A stretch of 64,000 bases of DNA from Pseudomonas marginalis (GTDB taxonomy: Bacteria; Pseudomonadota; Gammaproteobacteria; Pseudomonadales; Pseudomonadaceae), in NCBI RefSeq assembly GCF_008692035.1, contig NZ_VTFG01000001.1, forward strand, positions 2,604,001 through 2,668,000, given 5' to 3'. A program made the translations under genes and the position numbers. Each line of letters begins with the position of its first letter. Position 1 is the stretch's first letter. Below, in pieces: positions 47,567 through 56,734 of the stretch. Under the pieces are notes generated by a model. It searched no databases. It had not been told where the DNA came from and worked only from the letters and a program-made list of their open reading frames with translations.

Positions 47567-48352
47567 TTACTTGGCTTCAGGGCCGTAAATATCGAAGTTG
47601 AAGTACTTTTTCTCGATTTCTTTGTATTTACCGTTGGCACGGATCGCGGCGATGGCAGCGTTGATGCGGTCCAGGTTTTCCTTGTCGCCCTTGCGTACGG
47701 CGATGCCTACGCCGTCGCCGAAGTACTTGACGTCGGTGAAGGCCGGGCCGGTGAACGCATAGCCTTTACCGGCTGGCGTATCGAGGAAACCTTCCTGCAA
47801 CAGGGTGGCGTCGGCCACGGTGCCGTCGAGGCGACCGGCTTCCACGTCGAGGTAGATTTCGTTCTGCGAGCTGTAAGGCACAACGGTGGCGCCTTTAGGT
47901 GCCAGGACTTCCTTGGCGAAACGGTCGTGGATCGAACCGCGCTGTACGCCGATCTTCTTGCCTTTGAGTTCATCCAGGCTGTCGCTGACGGCGGTGCCTT
48001 CCTTCAATACCAGGCGCGCAGGGGTCAGGTAGTAGCGATTGGTGAAGTCCACGGACTTCTTGCGGTCTTCGGTGATGGACATGGACGACAGGATCGCGTC
48101 GATCTTGCGCACCTTGAGCGCCGGGATCAGGCCGTCGAACTCTTGCTCGACCCAGGTGCACTTGACCTTCATCTCTTCGCACAGGGCGTTGCCGATGTCG
48201 TAGTCAAAACCGACGATGCTGCCATCCGGCGCCTTCGAGGCAAACGGAGGGTAAGCCGCTTCGATACCAATTTTCAGAGGCTTGCCTTCAGCGAAAGCCT
48301 GCATGGACAGCACGGACAGCGCCAGGGCGCCCAACAGCACGAGTTTCTTCAT
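47567..48352 (-). CDS. aotJ: Arginine/ornithine periplasmic binding protein AotJ
   Basis: 261 residues from [19 protein letters not shown], with a signal peptide cleaved after AFA. Class F solute-binding protein: [40 protein letters not shown] and [20 protein letters not shown]. In-frame upstream codons back to 48484 lack the signal peptide and are rejected. It is the first gene of aotJQMOP-argR, with an ArgR-type site upstream. Confidence 0.95.
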   Translation of the reverse strand: MKKLVLLGALALSVLSMQAFAEGKPLKIGIEAAYPPFASKAPDGSIVGFDYDIGNALCEEMKVKCTWVEQEFDGLIPALKVRKIDAILSSMSITEDRKKSVDFTNRYYLTPARLVLKEGTAVSDSLDELKGKKIGVQRGSIHDRFAKEVLAPKGATVVPYSSQNEIYLDVEAGRLDGTVADATLLQEGFLDTPAGKGYAFTGPAFTDVKYFGDGVGIAVRKGDKENLDRINAAIAAIRANGKYKEIEKKYFNFDIYGPEAK

Positions 48353-48509
48353 CTTGGGACTCCATCGGTATAGGGCAAAACAGCAGTATGAGCCATGGCC
48401 CACGATGCGACTGAGTGAAACCGAATAGCGGTGCTGCGTCCTACACCAATTCAACAGTGGAGACGACGAGCGAGTGATCGGCATTCTAACGACAGGCCGG
48501 AAGCCGATA

Positions 48510-48525
48510 TTTCCTCAATGCGACA
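48510..48525 (-). promoter_or_regulatory. ArgR half-site upstream of aotJ
   Basis: TGTCGC-N8-AA on the minus strand, 158 bp before aotJ. A degenerate second copy (TGTCGT) lies 31 bp closer, at 48489-48494. Confidence 0.55.
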
Positions 48526-48871
48526 ACAATTTACAGAAGCACTGAGAAAGCGGTTCCAGCACATTGACAGCCTCTGAATTTTATGCAGAGACAAAAGATA
48601 TTAAACCTGTTGATGCTGCAAATTGCGGGCCTATTATTCGCAAACCCTTCTAGCACGGCAAGTGTGGCGTTTAATCTTATGGCTCGGGGTGTCTAAAGCG
48701 CGGTTTTTCGGGGCATAAGCGTAGCCCTTTGCCTCAGGTTTGGGCGGGCGGTTACACATTTGCGCGACTCGGTAACATTCAGAAACCTCCTACGCGAAAA
48801 ACCGATATTTATTTGACTGGTGGTCATGGGGGTCTGTCAGTTCCTCCTCCATACCCACCTTGGAATGCAAT

Positions 48872-48908
48872 CCAAATGTGGGAGGGGGCTTGCCCCCTCC
48901 CACATTGG
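48872..48908. repeat. REP singlet, near-perfect palindrome
   Basis: AATGTGGGAGGGGGCTTGCC continues as the inverted CCCTCCCACATT, forming a 16-bp stem with no GATAGC tail. It lies between aotJ and acsA. The rest of this 630-bp gap (48526-48871) shows no supported gene. Confidence 0.82.
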
Positions 48909-48932
48909 ATCTCCTCCGATTTCAAGCACTCA

Positions 48933-48972
48933 CAAAAAAGCCCCACCCGGCTCACACCGAATGGGGCTTTGT
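48933..48972 (-). terminator. Terminator of acsA
   Basis: On the minus strand AAAGCCCCA pairs with TGGGGCTTTTTT around an 18-nt loop, just after the acsA stop. Confidence 0.87.
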
Positions 48973-48986
48973 CTGACCAGCCCGCC

Positions 48987-50942
48987 TTACGCGACGTTCA
49001 TGGTCTTGTGGGTCTCAATCAAATGCGCCACTACACCCGGGTCCGCCAGGGTGGAAATATCGCCCAGCCCGTCGTACTCGGCCGTGGCAATCTTGCGCAG
49101 GATGCGGCGCATGATTTTCCCCGAGCGCGTCTTCGGCAAGCCCGGTGCCCACTGGATCACGTCCGGCGAGGCAATCGGCCCGATTTCCTTGCGCACCCAG
49201 TTCTTCAGCTCCAGGCGCAGGGCTTCGCTGGGTTCTTCGCCATTCTTCAGGGTCACATACACATAGATGCCCTGGCCCTTGATGTCGTGCGGCACACCCA
49301 CCACCGCCGCTTCGGCGACTTTAGGGTGGGCAACCATGGCGCTTTCGATCTCGGCGGTGCCCATGCGGTGGCCGGATACGTTCAACACGTCATCCACACG
49401 GCCGGTGATCCACCAGTAGCCATCTTCATCGCGACGGGCGCCGTCACCGGTGAAGTACATGCCACGGAAGGTCTTGAAGTACGTGTCGACAAAACGGTCA
49501 TGGTCGCCGTACAGGGTACGGGCCTGGCCTGGCCACGAGTCGAGAATCACCAGGTTGCCTTCGGCGGCGCCTTCGATGATGTTGCCCAGGTTGTCCACCA
49601 GCGCCGGCACCACACCGAAGAACGGCCGTGCGGCAGAACCCGGCTTGAGTGCATGGGCGCCCGGCAGCGGGCTCATCAGGGTGGCGCCGGTTTCGGTCTG
49701 CCACCAGGTGTCGACGATCGGGCAACGGGATTGGCCGACGTTCTTGTAGTACCAGTCCCACGCTTCCGGGTTGATCGGCTCACCCACCGAACCCAACAGG
49801 CGCAGACTGCTGCCATCGACGCCTTCGCAGGCAGCGGTGCCGGACGCCATCATTGCGCGGATCGCGGTCGGGGCGGTGTAGAGGATATTGACCTTGTGCT
49901 TGTCGACGATCTTGCCCACCCGGGTAATGTCCGGGTAGTTCGGCACGCCTTCGAACAGCAAGGTGGTCGCGCCATTGGCCAGCGGGCCGTAGACAATATA
50001 GGTGTGGCCAGTGACCCAACCGACGTCGGCGGTGCACCAGTAGATTTCGCCCGGGCGGTAGTCGAATACGCGCTCGTGGGTCAGGGCCGCATACAACAGG
50101 TAGCCGCCGGTGGTGTGCTGCACGCCTTTAGGCTTGCCGGTGGAACCGGAGGTGTAGAGGATGAACAGCGCTTCTTCGGCGCCCATCTCTTTTGGCGCAC
50201 ACACGGTGCCCGCCACTTTCATCAGGTCTTCGTACCAGATGTCGCGATGCTGGTTCCACTTGATCTGGCCATTGGTGCGCTTGCACACGATGACCTTCTG
50301 GATGCTGCTGGTTTCCGGGTTGGTCAGCGCGTCGTCGACGTTGGCCTTCAGCGGAATCTTCTTACCGGCGCGAATGCCTTCATCGGCCGTGATCACCACC
50401 TTCGACTTACAGTCGATGATGCGACCGGCCAGGGCCTCCGGCGAGAAACCGCCGAACACCACCGAATGGATCGCACCGATGCGGGTACACGCCAGCATGG
50501 CGACCACGGCTTCGGGGATCATCGGCATATAGATGGTCACCACGTCGCCGCGGTGCACATCCTGGCCACGCAGGGCGTTAGCGAACTTGCAGACTTCTTC
50601 GTGCAACTCGCGGTAGGTGATGGTGCGGCTCTCGGCCGGGTCATCGCCCTCCCAGATGATCGCCGCCTGGTCGCCGCGCTCGGCGAGGTGACGGTCCAGG
50701 CAGTTGTAGGACACGTTCAGGGTGCCATCGGCGAACCACTTGATGTCGACATGGTGATCGTCGAAAGAGGTCTGCTTCACCGCGGTGAAAGGCTTGACCC
50801 AGTCAAGGCGCTTGGCTTGCTCGCGCCAGAAGCCATCGGGGTTGACCACCGACTGCTGGTACATGGCCTTGTAGGTTGCCTCGTCGGTCAGCGTGTTGGC
50901 TGCTACTTCGGGGCGAACGGGGTACAGGGAAGCCGCACTCAT
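48987..50942 (-). CDS. acsA: Acetyl-CoA synthetase
   Basis: 651 residues. It activates acetate with ATP and CoA. Signature motifs: [20 protein letters not shown] (P-loop), [37 protein letters not shown] and [20 protein letters not shown]. The acetylation-controlled catalytic Lys lies in [18 protein letters not shown] precedes the ATG. It stands alone with its own terminator, upstream of the aot operon on the same strand. Confidence 0.97.
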   Translation of the reverse strand: MSAASLYPVRPEVAANTLTDEATYKAMYQQSVVNPDGFWREQAKRLDWVKPFTAVKQTSFDDHHVDIKWFADGTLNVSYNCLDRHLAERGDQAAIIWEGDDPAESRTITYRELHEEVCKFANALRGQDVHRGDVVTIYMPMIPEAVVAMLACTRIGAIHSVVFGGFSPEALAGRIIDCKSKVVITADEGIRAGKKIPLKANVDDALTNPETSSIQKVIVCKRTNGQIKWNQHRDIWYEDLMKVAGTVCAPKEMGAEEALFILYTSGSTGKPKGVQHTTGGYLLYAALTHERVFDYRPGEIYWCTADVGWVTGHTYIVYGPLANGATTLLFEGVPNYPDITRVGKIVDKHKVNILYTAPTAIRAMMASGTAACEGVDGSSLRLLGSVGEPINPEAWDWYYKNVGQSRCPIVDTWWQTETGATLMSPLPGAHALKPGSAARPFFGVVPALVDNLGNIIEGAAEGNLVILDSWPGQARTLYGDHDRFVDTYFKTFRGMYFTGDGARRDEDGYWWITGRVDDVLNVSGHRMGTAEIESAMVAHPKVAEAAVVGVPHDIKGQGIYVYVTLKNGEEPSEALRLELKNWVRKEIGPIASPDVIQWAPGLPKTRSGKIMRRILRKIATAEYDGLGDISTLADPGVVAHLIETHKTMNVA

Positions 50943-51353
50943 CTTTCTTACCTCGGTGACATAGTTGTTGTTGTATGACCCAGTTGTATCCGGGGTGGGC
51001 CTATAGAACCATTCGACGATGGTAGTAACAAGACCCTACAAAATGCCCTGCTATCCCCGTTTGTCGCTCTGGCCCGCAGCCTGTGGGGCTTTGCGGGCGG
51101 GTGAAAAAACCTTTACCACGGGATTGTTACAAAAACCGCCAATAGTCTTTATCAAAAGCACGGGTATATGAATATAACCCGCAGGCCTAGAATCACTTCC
51201 GCCAACCAAGGCATTGTGATTAACACAACAGTGATTAACAACGTAACAGCCCCCACGAAGGCACGTTAATCCGAACTAACCAATCCTAAGTTACACACGT
51301 GGCCTCACAAGGGCCCCGTGACCCCTTTCGCCCTGAAGAAGGTAAGTAAAGAA
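50943..51353. other. Divergent acsA / DUF2790 intergenic region
   Basis: 411 bp without a gene. It contains a direct repeat GTGATTAACA at 51216-51225 and 51231-51240 (15-bp period) and the inverted elements TGTTAC (51125) and GTAACA (51243), too far apart to be a standard CbrB site. The acsA promoter lies at the left end, but no clear boxes are seen. Confidence 0.4.
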
Positions 51354-51623
51354 ATGAAAGCTCTCGTAGTTATGGCCCTCAGCAGCTTGTGCGCCACCGC
51401 CGCCCTGGCCGACGAGGCCCCGACCGAGCTGGCCGGCCAGAACGCCCCGATTGTTGAAGATTACACCTACAGCACCAAGCTGGACGTGGCCAAAGTATTG
51501 TCCATGAGCACGATCCCGGAAGTCTGCGAAGTTGTACCGGTAAAGATGGAATATGAGGATTCCCAGGGTCAGCGCCATATCCTTAATTACCATGTCATGG
51601 GTAATGGTTGCTCTAACGGATAA
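51354..51623 (+). CDS. DUF2790 family small periplasmic protein
   Basis: 89 residues from MKALVVMALSSLCATAALAD (signal peptide, cleavage after ALA). The mature part matches the Pseudomonas DUF2790 family: YTYSTKLDVAKVLSMST, a Cys in EVCEVVPVKMEYEDSQG and the ending LNYHVMGNGCSNG. Its two mature cysteines could form a disulfide. Such proteins are often multi-copy and stress- or copper-induced in pseudomonads; the role here is unknown. Confidence 0.85.
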   Translation: MKALVVMALSSLCATAALADEAPTELAGQNAPIVEDYTYSTKLDVAKVLSMSTIPEVCEVVPVKMEYEDSQGQRHILNYHVMGNGCSNG

Positions 51624-51659
51624 CAACTTCGTTAGTTGGAACAGACCCGGATCTTATTC

Positions 51660-51683
51660 GCCGCAAGAAATCGTTCTTGCGGC
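51660..51683 (+). terminator. Hairpin after the DUF2790 gene
   Basis: GCCGCAAGAA-ATCG-TTCTTGCGGC, a perfect 10-bp stem 36 bp past the stop. No T-run follows, so it may be a stability element rather than a terminator. Confidence 0.5.
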
Positions 51684-51712
51684 AAAGAACCGGCGCCTGG
51701 CACGGCACGCGG

Positions 51713-51750
51713 TACATGTGGGAATGGGGTTGCTCCCGATAGCGGTCGTC
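51713..51750. repeat. Degenerate REP singlet
   Basis: TGTGGGAATGGGGTTGCTCC followed by CGATAGCGGT: a decayed copy of the main REP family. Confidence 0.6.
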
Positions 51751-51914
51751 ACTCAGCCCCGCCCCTCCCTTCCTCTCCTCAAAAAGTCCTACCCTACCCC
51801 CCACAATAAATAGCCCACCGCCCGTCAAAAATTTCCTACCCCATCAACCCCCCGCAAACCCTCACTCTGGCTCAAATCGCCGCCTTTTTGTCTCTGATCC
51901 GAGACCATCCGCCG

Positions 51915-51943
51915 CAACACAAAGCCGAATTTTTCCCTATAAT
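51915..51943 (+). promoter_or_regulatory. Candidate sigma70 promoter of nrdB
   Basis: A perfect TATAAT -10 (51938-51943) with a weak CAACAC -35 at 17-bp spacing. It lies 260 bp before nrdB. No NrdR box pair like that of nrdA is visible nearby. Confidence 0.5.
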
Positions 51944-52133
51944 GCGCGGGTAAATCGGGCCTGCAATATCCCTTTACACAGGGACGAAGAGCCAGACCTT
52001 GAGCCTGCGCTGGAGTATGCATCCACCGCTCCGCCCCTCAAGCCTCATGCAGTACCCGTTACCCAATTCCGTTTATTTGCCTGCGCGAGCTGTTGCAACA
52101 AACGATTCCTTAAGATCCACCGCGGCCCGAGGG

Positions 52134-52167
52134 CCGTGTGAACACCCAACCATCCGGTTTCACACGG
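52134..52167 (+). promoter_or_regulatory. Leader hairpin of nrdB
   Basis: CCGTGTGAA pairs with TTCACACGG (9 bp) across a 16-nt loop, 36 nt before the start codon. Its position upstream of AGGAG suggests a possible translational role. Confidence 0.45.
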
Positions 52168-52202
52168 GCACCTTTGAGCCCTCACGCAGGAGACGACACG
52201 TC

Positions 52203-53453
52203 ATGCTGAGCTGGGACGAATTCGACAAAGAAGAAGACGGCGAAGTAGCCACCAAAGGCGCCAACGCCGGCCACGCCACCGAAGCCAACATGGACCGCCT
52301 CGACGGTGCCGGCGCCGCCGCCGCCATCGAAGCCCGCGCCGTCACCGCCAGTGACTCCGCCGCCATCGTGCGCGCCAAGGCTGCCCTGGACAAACTCGAC
52401 GTCGCCGAAGGCCTCGCCGAACTCGAAGGCGCCTCCGCCCGCGTCGCCGTTGACGAAAAGCGCATGATCAACTGCCGCGCCGACCTCAACCAACTCGTGC
52501 CTTTCAAGTACGACTGGGCCTGGCAGAAATACCTCGACGGCTGCGCCAACCACTGGATGCCGCAGGAGGTCAACATGACCGCCGACATCGCCCTGTGGAA
52601 AAACCCCGAAGGCCTGACCGACGACGAACGCCGCATCGTCATGCGCAACCTCGGCTTCTTCTCCACTGCGGATTCGTTGGTCGCGAATAACCTGGTCCTG
52701 GCCGTGTACCGCCTGATCACCAACCCGGAGTGCCGCCAGTACATCCTGCGCCAGGCCTTCGAAGAAGCGATCCACACCCACGCCTACCAGTACTGCATCG
52801 AATCGTTGGCCATGGATGAAGGCGAGATCTTCAACATGTACCACGAGATTCCATCGGTGGCTAAGAAGGCAGCCTGGGGCCTGAAATACACCCGTTCGAT
52901 CTCCGATCCGAAGTTCGAAACCGGTACCGTCGACACCGACAAGGAACTGCTGCGCAATCTGGTCGCCTACTACTGCGTGCTGGAAGGCATCTTCTTCTAC
53001 TGCGGCTTCACCCAGATTTTGTCCATGGGCCGCCGCAATAAAATGACCGGCGTGGCGGAACAGTTCCAGTACATCCTGCGCGATGAGTCGATGCACTTGA
53101 ACTTCGGTATCGATGTGATCAACCAGATCAAGATCGAAAACCCGCACTTGTGGGATGCCGAGATGAAGGAAGAAGCGACCCAGATGATCCTGCAGGGGAC
53201 TCAGCTGGAGATTGAATATGCGCGGGATACCATGCCGCGCGGTGTGCTCGGTATGAACGCTGCGATGATGGAAGACTATCTGAAGTTCATCGCTAACCGC
53301 CGCCTGTCGCAGATTGGGTTGAAGGAAGAGTATCCGGGGACGACTAACCCGTTCCCGTGGATGAGTGAAATCATGGATTTGAAGAAAGAGAAGAATTTCT
53401 TTGAAACTCGGGTTATTGAGTATCAGACGGGTGGGGCGTTGAGCTGGGATTGA
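52203..53453 (+). CDS. nrdB: Class Ia ribonucleotide reductase, beta (radical) subunit
   Basis: 416 residues from [19 protein letters not shown], with AGGAG upstream; the open frame extends 68 codons further up but without conservation. It holds the di-iron tyrosyl-radical cofactor. Helices with ligands: [32 protein letters not shown] (E..H), [14 protein letters not shown] and [15 protein letters not shown] (E..H). The C-terminal tail [10 protein letters not shown] docks to NrdA. The Ala-rich N-terminal 80 residues are typical of the Pseudomonas enzyme. It is 38.6 kb from nrdA. Confidence 0.97.
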   Translation: MLSWDEFDKEEDGEVATKGANAGHATEANMDRLDGAGAAAAIEARAVTASDSAAIVRAKAALDKLDVAEGLAELEGASARVAVDEKRMINCRADLNQLVPFKYDWAWQKYLDGCANHWMPQEVNMTADIALWKNPEGLTDDERRIVMRNLGFFSTADSLVANNLVLAVYRLITNPECRQYILRQAFEEAIHTHAYQYCIESLAMDEGEIFNMYHEIPSVAKKAAWGLKYTRSISDPKFETGTVDTDKELLRNLVAYYCVLEGIFFYCGFTQILSMGRRNKMTGVAEQFQYILRDESMHLNFGIDVINQIKIENPHLWDAEMKEEATQMILQGTQLEIEYARDTMPRGVLGMNAAMMEDYLKFIANRRLSQIGLKEEYPGTTNPFPWMSEIMDLKKEKNFFETRVIEYQTGGALSWD

Positions 53454-53476
53454 TTCCTTAGCACAGCAACACCAAG

Positions 53477-53503
53477 AAGCCCTGACTTGTTCGGGGCTTT
53501 TTT
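53477..53503 (+). terminator. Terminator of nrdB
   Basis: AAGCCC pairs with GGGCTT, followed by a T-run. Confidence 0.82.
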
Positions 53504-53649
53504 ATGCGAGCTCACTAAAGACTCTCCGTACAAGGCAGAGAATTTACCAAAGTAGCTGACCGCTAAATCCTTCTAGATCGTAGGAAATTTCGTAGACGCA
53601 ATAATAGCTACTCAGTATCGTCCGAGGGTTTTCTACCCTCGGCGGCTGT

Positions 53650-54363
53650 ATGGACATTACGAAAGACAAAACGGACTGGAGCGACGCGGAGCTGGCAGCT
53701 GCGGTCGGGGCGTACCTGAAGATGTTGGCCTGGGAAAAAAGCGGCCAACCTTTCAATAAAGCCCTCGAAAACCGCCTTCTACGCGAAGGCCCAGTGGCAG
53801 GCCGTGCAAAGGGTTCCATCGAATTCCGCATGCAAAATATCTCCACTGTGCTTGTGCGTATGGGCTGGGACCGCATCGAAGGCTATAAGCCTGCGAAGAA
53901 CGTAGGCACAGGCGTCGAACAACGCATCCGCCAAGCGCTTGCCGCACAGGGTGTATTCGAATCCGAAGACGCTGCCCAAACAGCAGACGAGCAAACGCTT
54001 ATCCGCCGCGCGTCCAAACTGCAGCAGCAACCTTTCACTCAGCTACCGGACGGCATTGCCCAGCCGCAGAAGGTCTCGACCGTCAGCACCACCTTTGTTC
54101 GTGACCCAAAGGTCCGCGCCTGGGTACTGAAAGAAGCCAACGGCATCTGCGAAGGCTGCGGCGCTAACGCGCCGTTTGAGGTCGACGGTTTGCCATTTCT
54201 TGAAGTACATCACGTCAAGCACCTGGCCCAGAAGGGTTCGGATCGCATCACCAATGCTGTAGCCTTGTGCCCCAATTGCCATCAGCGTTGTCACCGGTCG
54301 AGTGACCGGGAGGCTTTCACCGAGGGGCTTTACGCCAAGGTCGGAAGATTGGCACGGGAGTAG
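53650..54363 (+). CDS. HNH endonuclease, McrA-like
   Basis: 237 residues. The N-terminal domain (about 8-80: WSDAELAAAVGAYLKML, GSIEFRMQNISTVLVRMG) is of the type found before HNH nucleases in methyl-dependent restriction enzymes. The C-terminal HNH domain has a zinc knuckle (C167-x2-C170 and C207-x2-C210), the catalytic EVHHVKHL (His187/His188), Asn202 and His211. A type IV restriction role is inferred from architecture; no methyltransferase is adjacent. It stands alone after nrdB. Confidence 0.75.
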   Translation: MDITKDKTDWSDAELAAAVGAYLKMLAWEKSGQPFNKALENRLLREGPVAGRAKGSIEFRMQNISTVLVRMGWDRIEGYKPAKNVGTGVEQRIRQALAAQGVFESEDAAQTADEQTLIRRASKLQQQPFTQLPDGIAQPQKVSTVSTTFVRDPKVRAWVLKEANGICEGCGANAPFEVDGLPFLEVHHVKHLAQKGSDRITNAVALCPNCHQRCHRSSDREAFTEGLYAKVGRLARE

Positions 54364-54424
54364 ACTCCTGCTGTCACACCTGATGCACGCTCAAAAAAAT
54401 ACTAGATAGGACCGAGGCCAACCC

Positions 54425-55084
54425 GTGAACCCAGACATGCTCGAAGCCGGCCCCGTTGACGCCAAAGTACTCTCCGTTTTTGACTTCGACGGCACCCTGA
54501 CCCACCACGACAGTTTCGTGCCCTTCCTCAAGTTTGCCTTTGGCACCGGCGAGTTTTATGGCCGGATGGTCAAGCTGGCCGTGCCCGGGCTGCGCTTTTT
54601 GGTGCGGCAGATCAGCCGGGATGAGTTGAAGGCGCAGTTGATCCGCACCTTTATGACTGGGGTGGAGAAGACGTGGGTGCAGCAGAAGGCCGAGGAGTAT
54701 TGTCAGCGTAATTGGGCGCGGTTGATGCGCCCGGCGGGGGTACTGTCGGTGGAGCAGGAGTTGGGCTCGGGGGCGGTGGTGACGCTGTGTTCGGCGTCGC
54801 CGGCGTTGGTGCTGCAGCCGTTTGCCGATCGGCTTGGGATCAAGTTGATTGGCACGGAGCTTGAGGTGGTCGACGGGGTATTGACCGGCAAGCTCACCGG
54901 GAATAACTGCCGGTGTGAGAATAAGGTGCTGCGGCTTGAGGCGGTGTATGGGGACCTGGGGGAGTATCGGCTGCGGGCCTGGGGCGATACGCGTGGGGAT
55001 CGGGAGTTGTTGGCGGCGGCGCAGGATGCGCATTTTCGGCATTTTCATGCGAAGAAGAAAAAGCGGGCTCGGTTGCAGCGGTGA
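54425..55084 (+). CDS. HAD-IB family phosphatase (SerB/PgpC-like)
   Basis: 219 residues from a GTG with GAGG upstream (an ATG four codons later is possible). The nucleophile motif is FDFDGTLTHHD (Asp20, Asp22), motif II VVTLCSASP and motif III with WGDTRGDRELLA. The helical cap at about 40-100 is as in PgpC (phosphatidylglycerophosphatase C) and related phosphatases. The substrate is not certain. The end is basic (HAKKKKRARLQR). The stop overlaps an MFS remnant. Confidence 0.8.
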   Translation: MNPDMLEAGPVDAKVLSVFDFDGTLTHHDSFVPFLKFAFGTGEFYGRMVKLAVPGLRFLVRQISRDELKAQLIRTFMTGVEKTWVQQKAEEYCQRNWARLMRPAGVLSVEQELGSGAVVTLCSASPALVLQPFADRLGIKLIGTELEVVDGVLTGKLTGNNCRCENKVLRLEAVYGDLGEYRLRAWGDTRGDRELLAAAQDAHFRHFHAKKKKRARLQR

Positions 55085-55257
55085 TGCGGGGGGCGCAGAA
55101 CCTGGCGGCGTTCGGTGGGGCGATGAGCCCGGTGATATGCGGGTATCTGCTGATCAACGCGGCGCCGGCCAGCATGTTCTATGCCTTGGGTACACTCACA
55201 GCGATAGCTGGGACCTTGTGCTTCCTGAGCGGACGCCGGGTTGCAGGTTCTAGCTGA
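55081..55257 (+). pseudogene. Remnant of an MFS transporter C-terminus
   Basis: An open frame of 58 codons from a GTG overlapping the HAD stop. The translation (MRGAQNLAAFGGAMSPVICG.., FYALGTLTAIAGTLCFLSGR) looks like the last two helices of an MFS permease (the ..LQN..GF.GG..SP...GY element). The remaining ten helices are missing, and the GTG start is probably fortuitous. It marks a past deletion next to the HAD gene. Confidence 0.55.
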
Positions 55258-55311
55258 TATTTGCGCGGGTTCCCGCTATTAATAGCGAAACCTCTCACGG
55301 ACCCGAGCCCC

Positions 55312-56259
55312 ATGAAATTCGACACGGCCTACAGCCTGAGTCTCGATGAAAAGCTGTCGATCTACGACGTACGAGACCTGAATTTCGACGAAACCACCAC
55401 CTTCGACTCCGACAAGGACAGTTTCCTCTGTCCCAACGATGCCTGTCGCGCTGCCTTTGAAGCAGGCAATGTGCTGAGCACGTTTAACGCCAAGAACGTC
55501 AACTACCAACGCACCCCGCATTTCAAAAACACGCCGAGCACCCGGCATATCGACGGCTGCCGCTATGCCAGCCTCCACAAGGGTGCAGCAGGCGAAAACG
55601 ACGATGAGCGTGAGGACAATTTCCCATCGGAATTTGTCCTCACCCGCCGTACGTACGAGCGTAAAACCGCAGTGGCCGGCACCGAGGGGCTGGTCCCACA
55701 AGATTCAGCGAAAACACCTTCACCCCGCAGCGGCGAATCTGTCAGTTCGAGCGACACCACCCCGGACAAGACCAGCGTGTTCGCCCACCCGGTGGAATGT
55801 TTTGTGTCGAACATCGACGACAAGGAAAAACTCAAACGCATGCCGCTGAAAATCGGCGAGCACACCGCGACTTACGTGGCGTTTTTCAAGAAGATCGAAT
55901 ACCTGCAAGACAACAAGGGCCTGATCTACTGGGGCAAGGTCAAAGCGATCAAGGACTACACGAGCAGCTTTCGCATCGACTTCGAAAAGAAGGTGTGGCT
56001 CGACAAAAAGCCCTACTCGGTCAACGTCTACCTGAGCAAAAAGCTCATCGAGAACTACCGCAAGCGCAAGGCGTTCCTGGAGCAGATCAGGGCGGCGGCG
56101 GACAGTGAGCGGGCGTTGTATTGTTTCTTCTACGGGGTGACACCGGAGCTGAAACAAGTGCCCAGCAAGAAGAACCCCGAGCAGACCTTCGGGGTATTCA
56201 GCGCGAATATCGAGAACCTCGATCACCTGATCATTCGTGAGGCGCCAGGGTTGGAATAG
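55312..56259 (+). CDS. Uncharacterised protein with possible zinc-binding N-terminus
   Basis: 315 residues from MKFDTAYSLSLDEKLSIYDV. Residues 40-83 hold Cys40-x4-Cys45 and His79-x3-Cys83 (FLCPNDACRAAF.., RHIDGCRYA), a possible zinc ribbon. A low-complexity charged/Ser linker spans about 95-155. The C-terminal half (160-310) is alpha/beta with YVAFFKKIEYLQDNKGLIYW and LSKKLIENYRKRKAFLEQIR. No signal peptide or membrane span. No family is recognised. It is a lone gene in an accessory stretch. Confidence 0.7.
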   Translation: MKFDTAYSLSLDEKLSIYDVRDLNFDETTTFDSDKDSFLCPNDACRAAFEAGNVLSTFNAKNVNYQRTPHFKNTPSTRHIDGCRYASLHKGAAGENDDEREDNFPSEFVLTRRTYERKTAVAGTEGLVPQDSAKTPSPRSGESVSSSDTTPDKTSVFAHPVECFVSNIDDKEKLKRMPLKIGEHTATYVAFFKKIEYLQDNKGLIYWGKVKAIKDYTSSFRIDFEKKVWLDKKPYSVNVYLSKKLIENYRKRKAFLEQIRAAADSERALYCFFYGVTPELKQVPSKKNPEQTFGVFSANIENLDHLIIREAPGLE

Positions 56260-56298
56260 TGGGTCGATAAGCATCCAGTTGATGAGCGGTCAAAACAA

Positions 56299-56314
56299 CT
56301 GTACAAAAACACAG
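56299..56314 (+). promoter_or_regulatory. LexA-like SOS box
   Basis: CTGT-ACAAAAAC-ACAG, extended as ACTGT..ACAGTA, matching the CTGT-N8-ACAG LexA consensus. It overlaps the likely promoter (TATAGT at 56315-56320), 40 bp before the XRE gene. Confidence 0.55.
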
Positions 56315-56353
56315 TATAGTTTGCCCTCCCCCGTCGAACCCTGGAGAAACCCC

Positions 56354-56734
56354 ATGTCCTCCCTGGCAATGAGCTCTTTCGTAGAACAGCAGATCGTCCT
56401 GCACCAATTCACCGCCAAACACAGCGTACAGGCCCGCGCGATGCTGGGCTGGAGCCGCGACGAGCTGGCCCGCCAGGCGGGTGTGACGGTGGATGCCATC
56501 CAACAGTTCGAAAGCCAGGGCGATGTGGGTGATGAAACCCGCCTGGCATTGGCGTTTCGGTTGGAGGCGCAAGGGCTGGTGTTTTTCCCGGGGTTTGCGC
56601 CGGGGTGGGGCATGAGTGTACGGCGGTTTGACACCGCCCCTGCCGAACCCGCAGCACAAAACATTATGTCGCGGCTGATGGGCTCAACAGCGGCATCAAT
56701 TGATTCACCAACGCCCCAGCCGAATGGTGCGTAG
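56354..56734 (+). CDS. XRE-type helix-turn-helix protein
   Basis: 126 residues from MSSLAMSSFVEQQIVLHQF, with GGAG upstream. The helix-turn-helix is at about 35-70: RAMLGWSRDELARQAGVTV and VDAIQQFESQGDVGDETRLA. The C-terminal part, AQGLVFFPGFAPGWGMSVRR, is of the kind found in short Cro/C1-type regulators. The start follows a LexA-like box, so SOS control is possible. Its last 71 bp overlap the end of the convergent kinase gene. Confidence 0.72.
   Translation: MSSLAMSSFVEQQIVLHQFTAKHSVQARAMLGWSRDELARQAGVTVDAIQQFESQGDVGDETRLALAFRLEAQGLVFFPGFAPGWGMSVRRFDTAPAEPAAQNIMSRLMGSTAASIDSPTPQPNGA

Noticed and set aside
51125..51248. CbrB enhancer site (TGTTAC..GTAACA) between acsA and the DUF2790 gene
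   Set aside because: The two halves are more than 110 bp apart instead of about 14, so they do not form the known site.
51999..52202. 68-codon extension at the start of nrdB
   Set aside because: It runs through the leader hairpin and lacks conservation. [10 protein letters not shown] with AGGAG is the known NrdB start.
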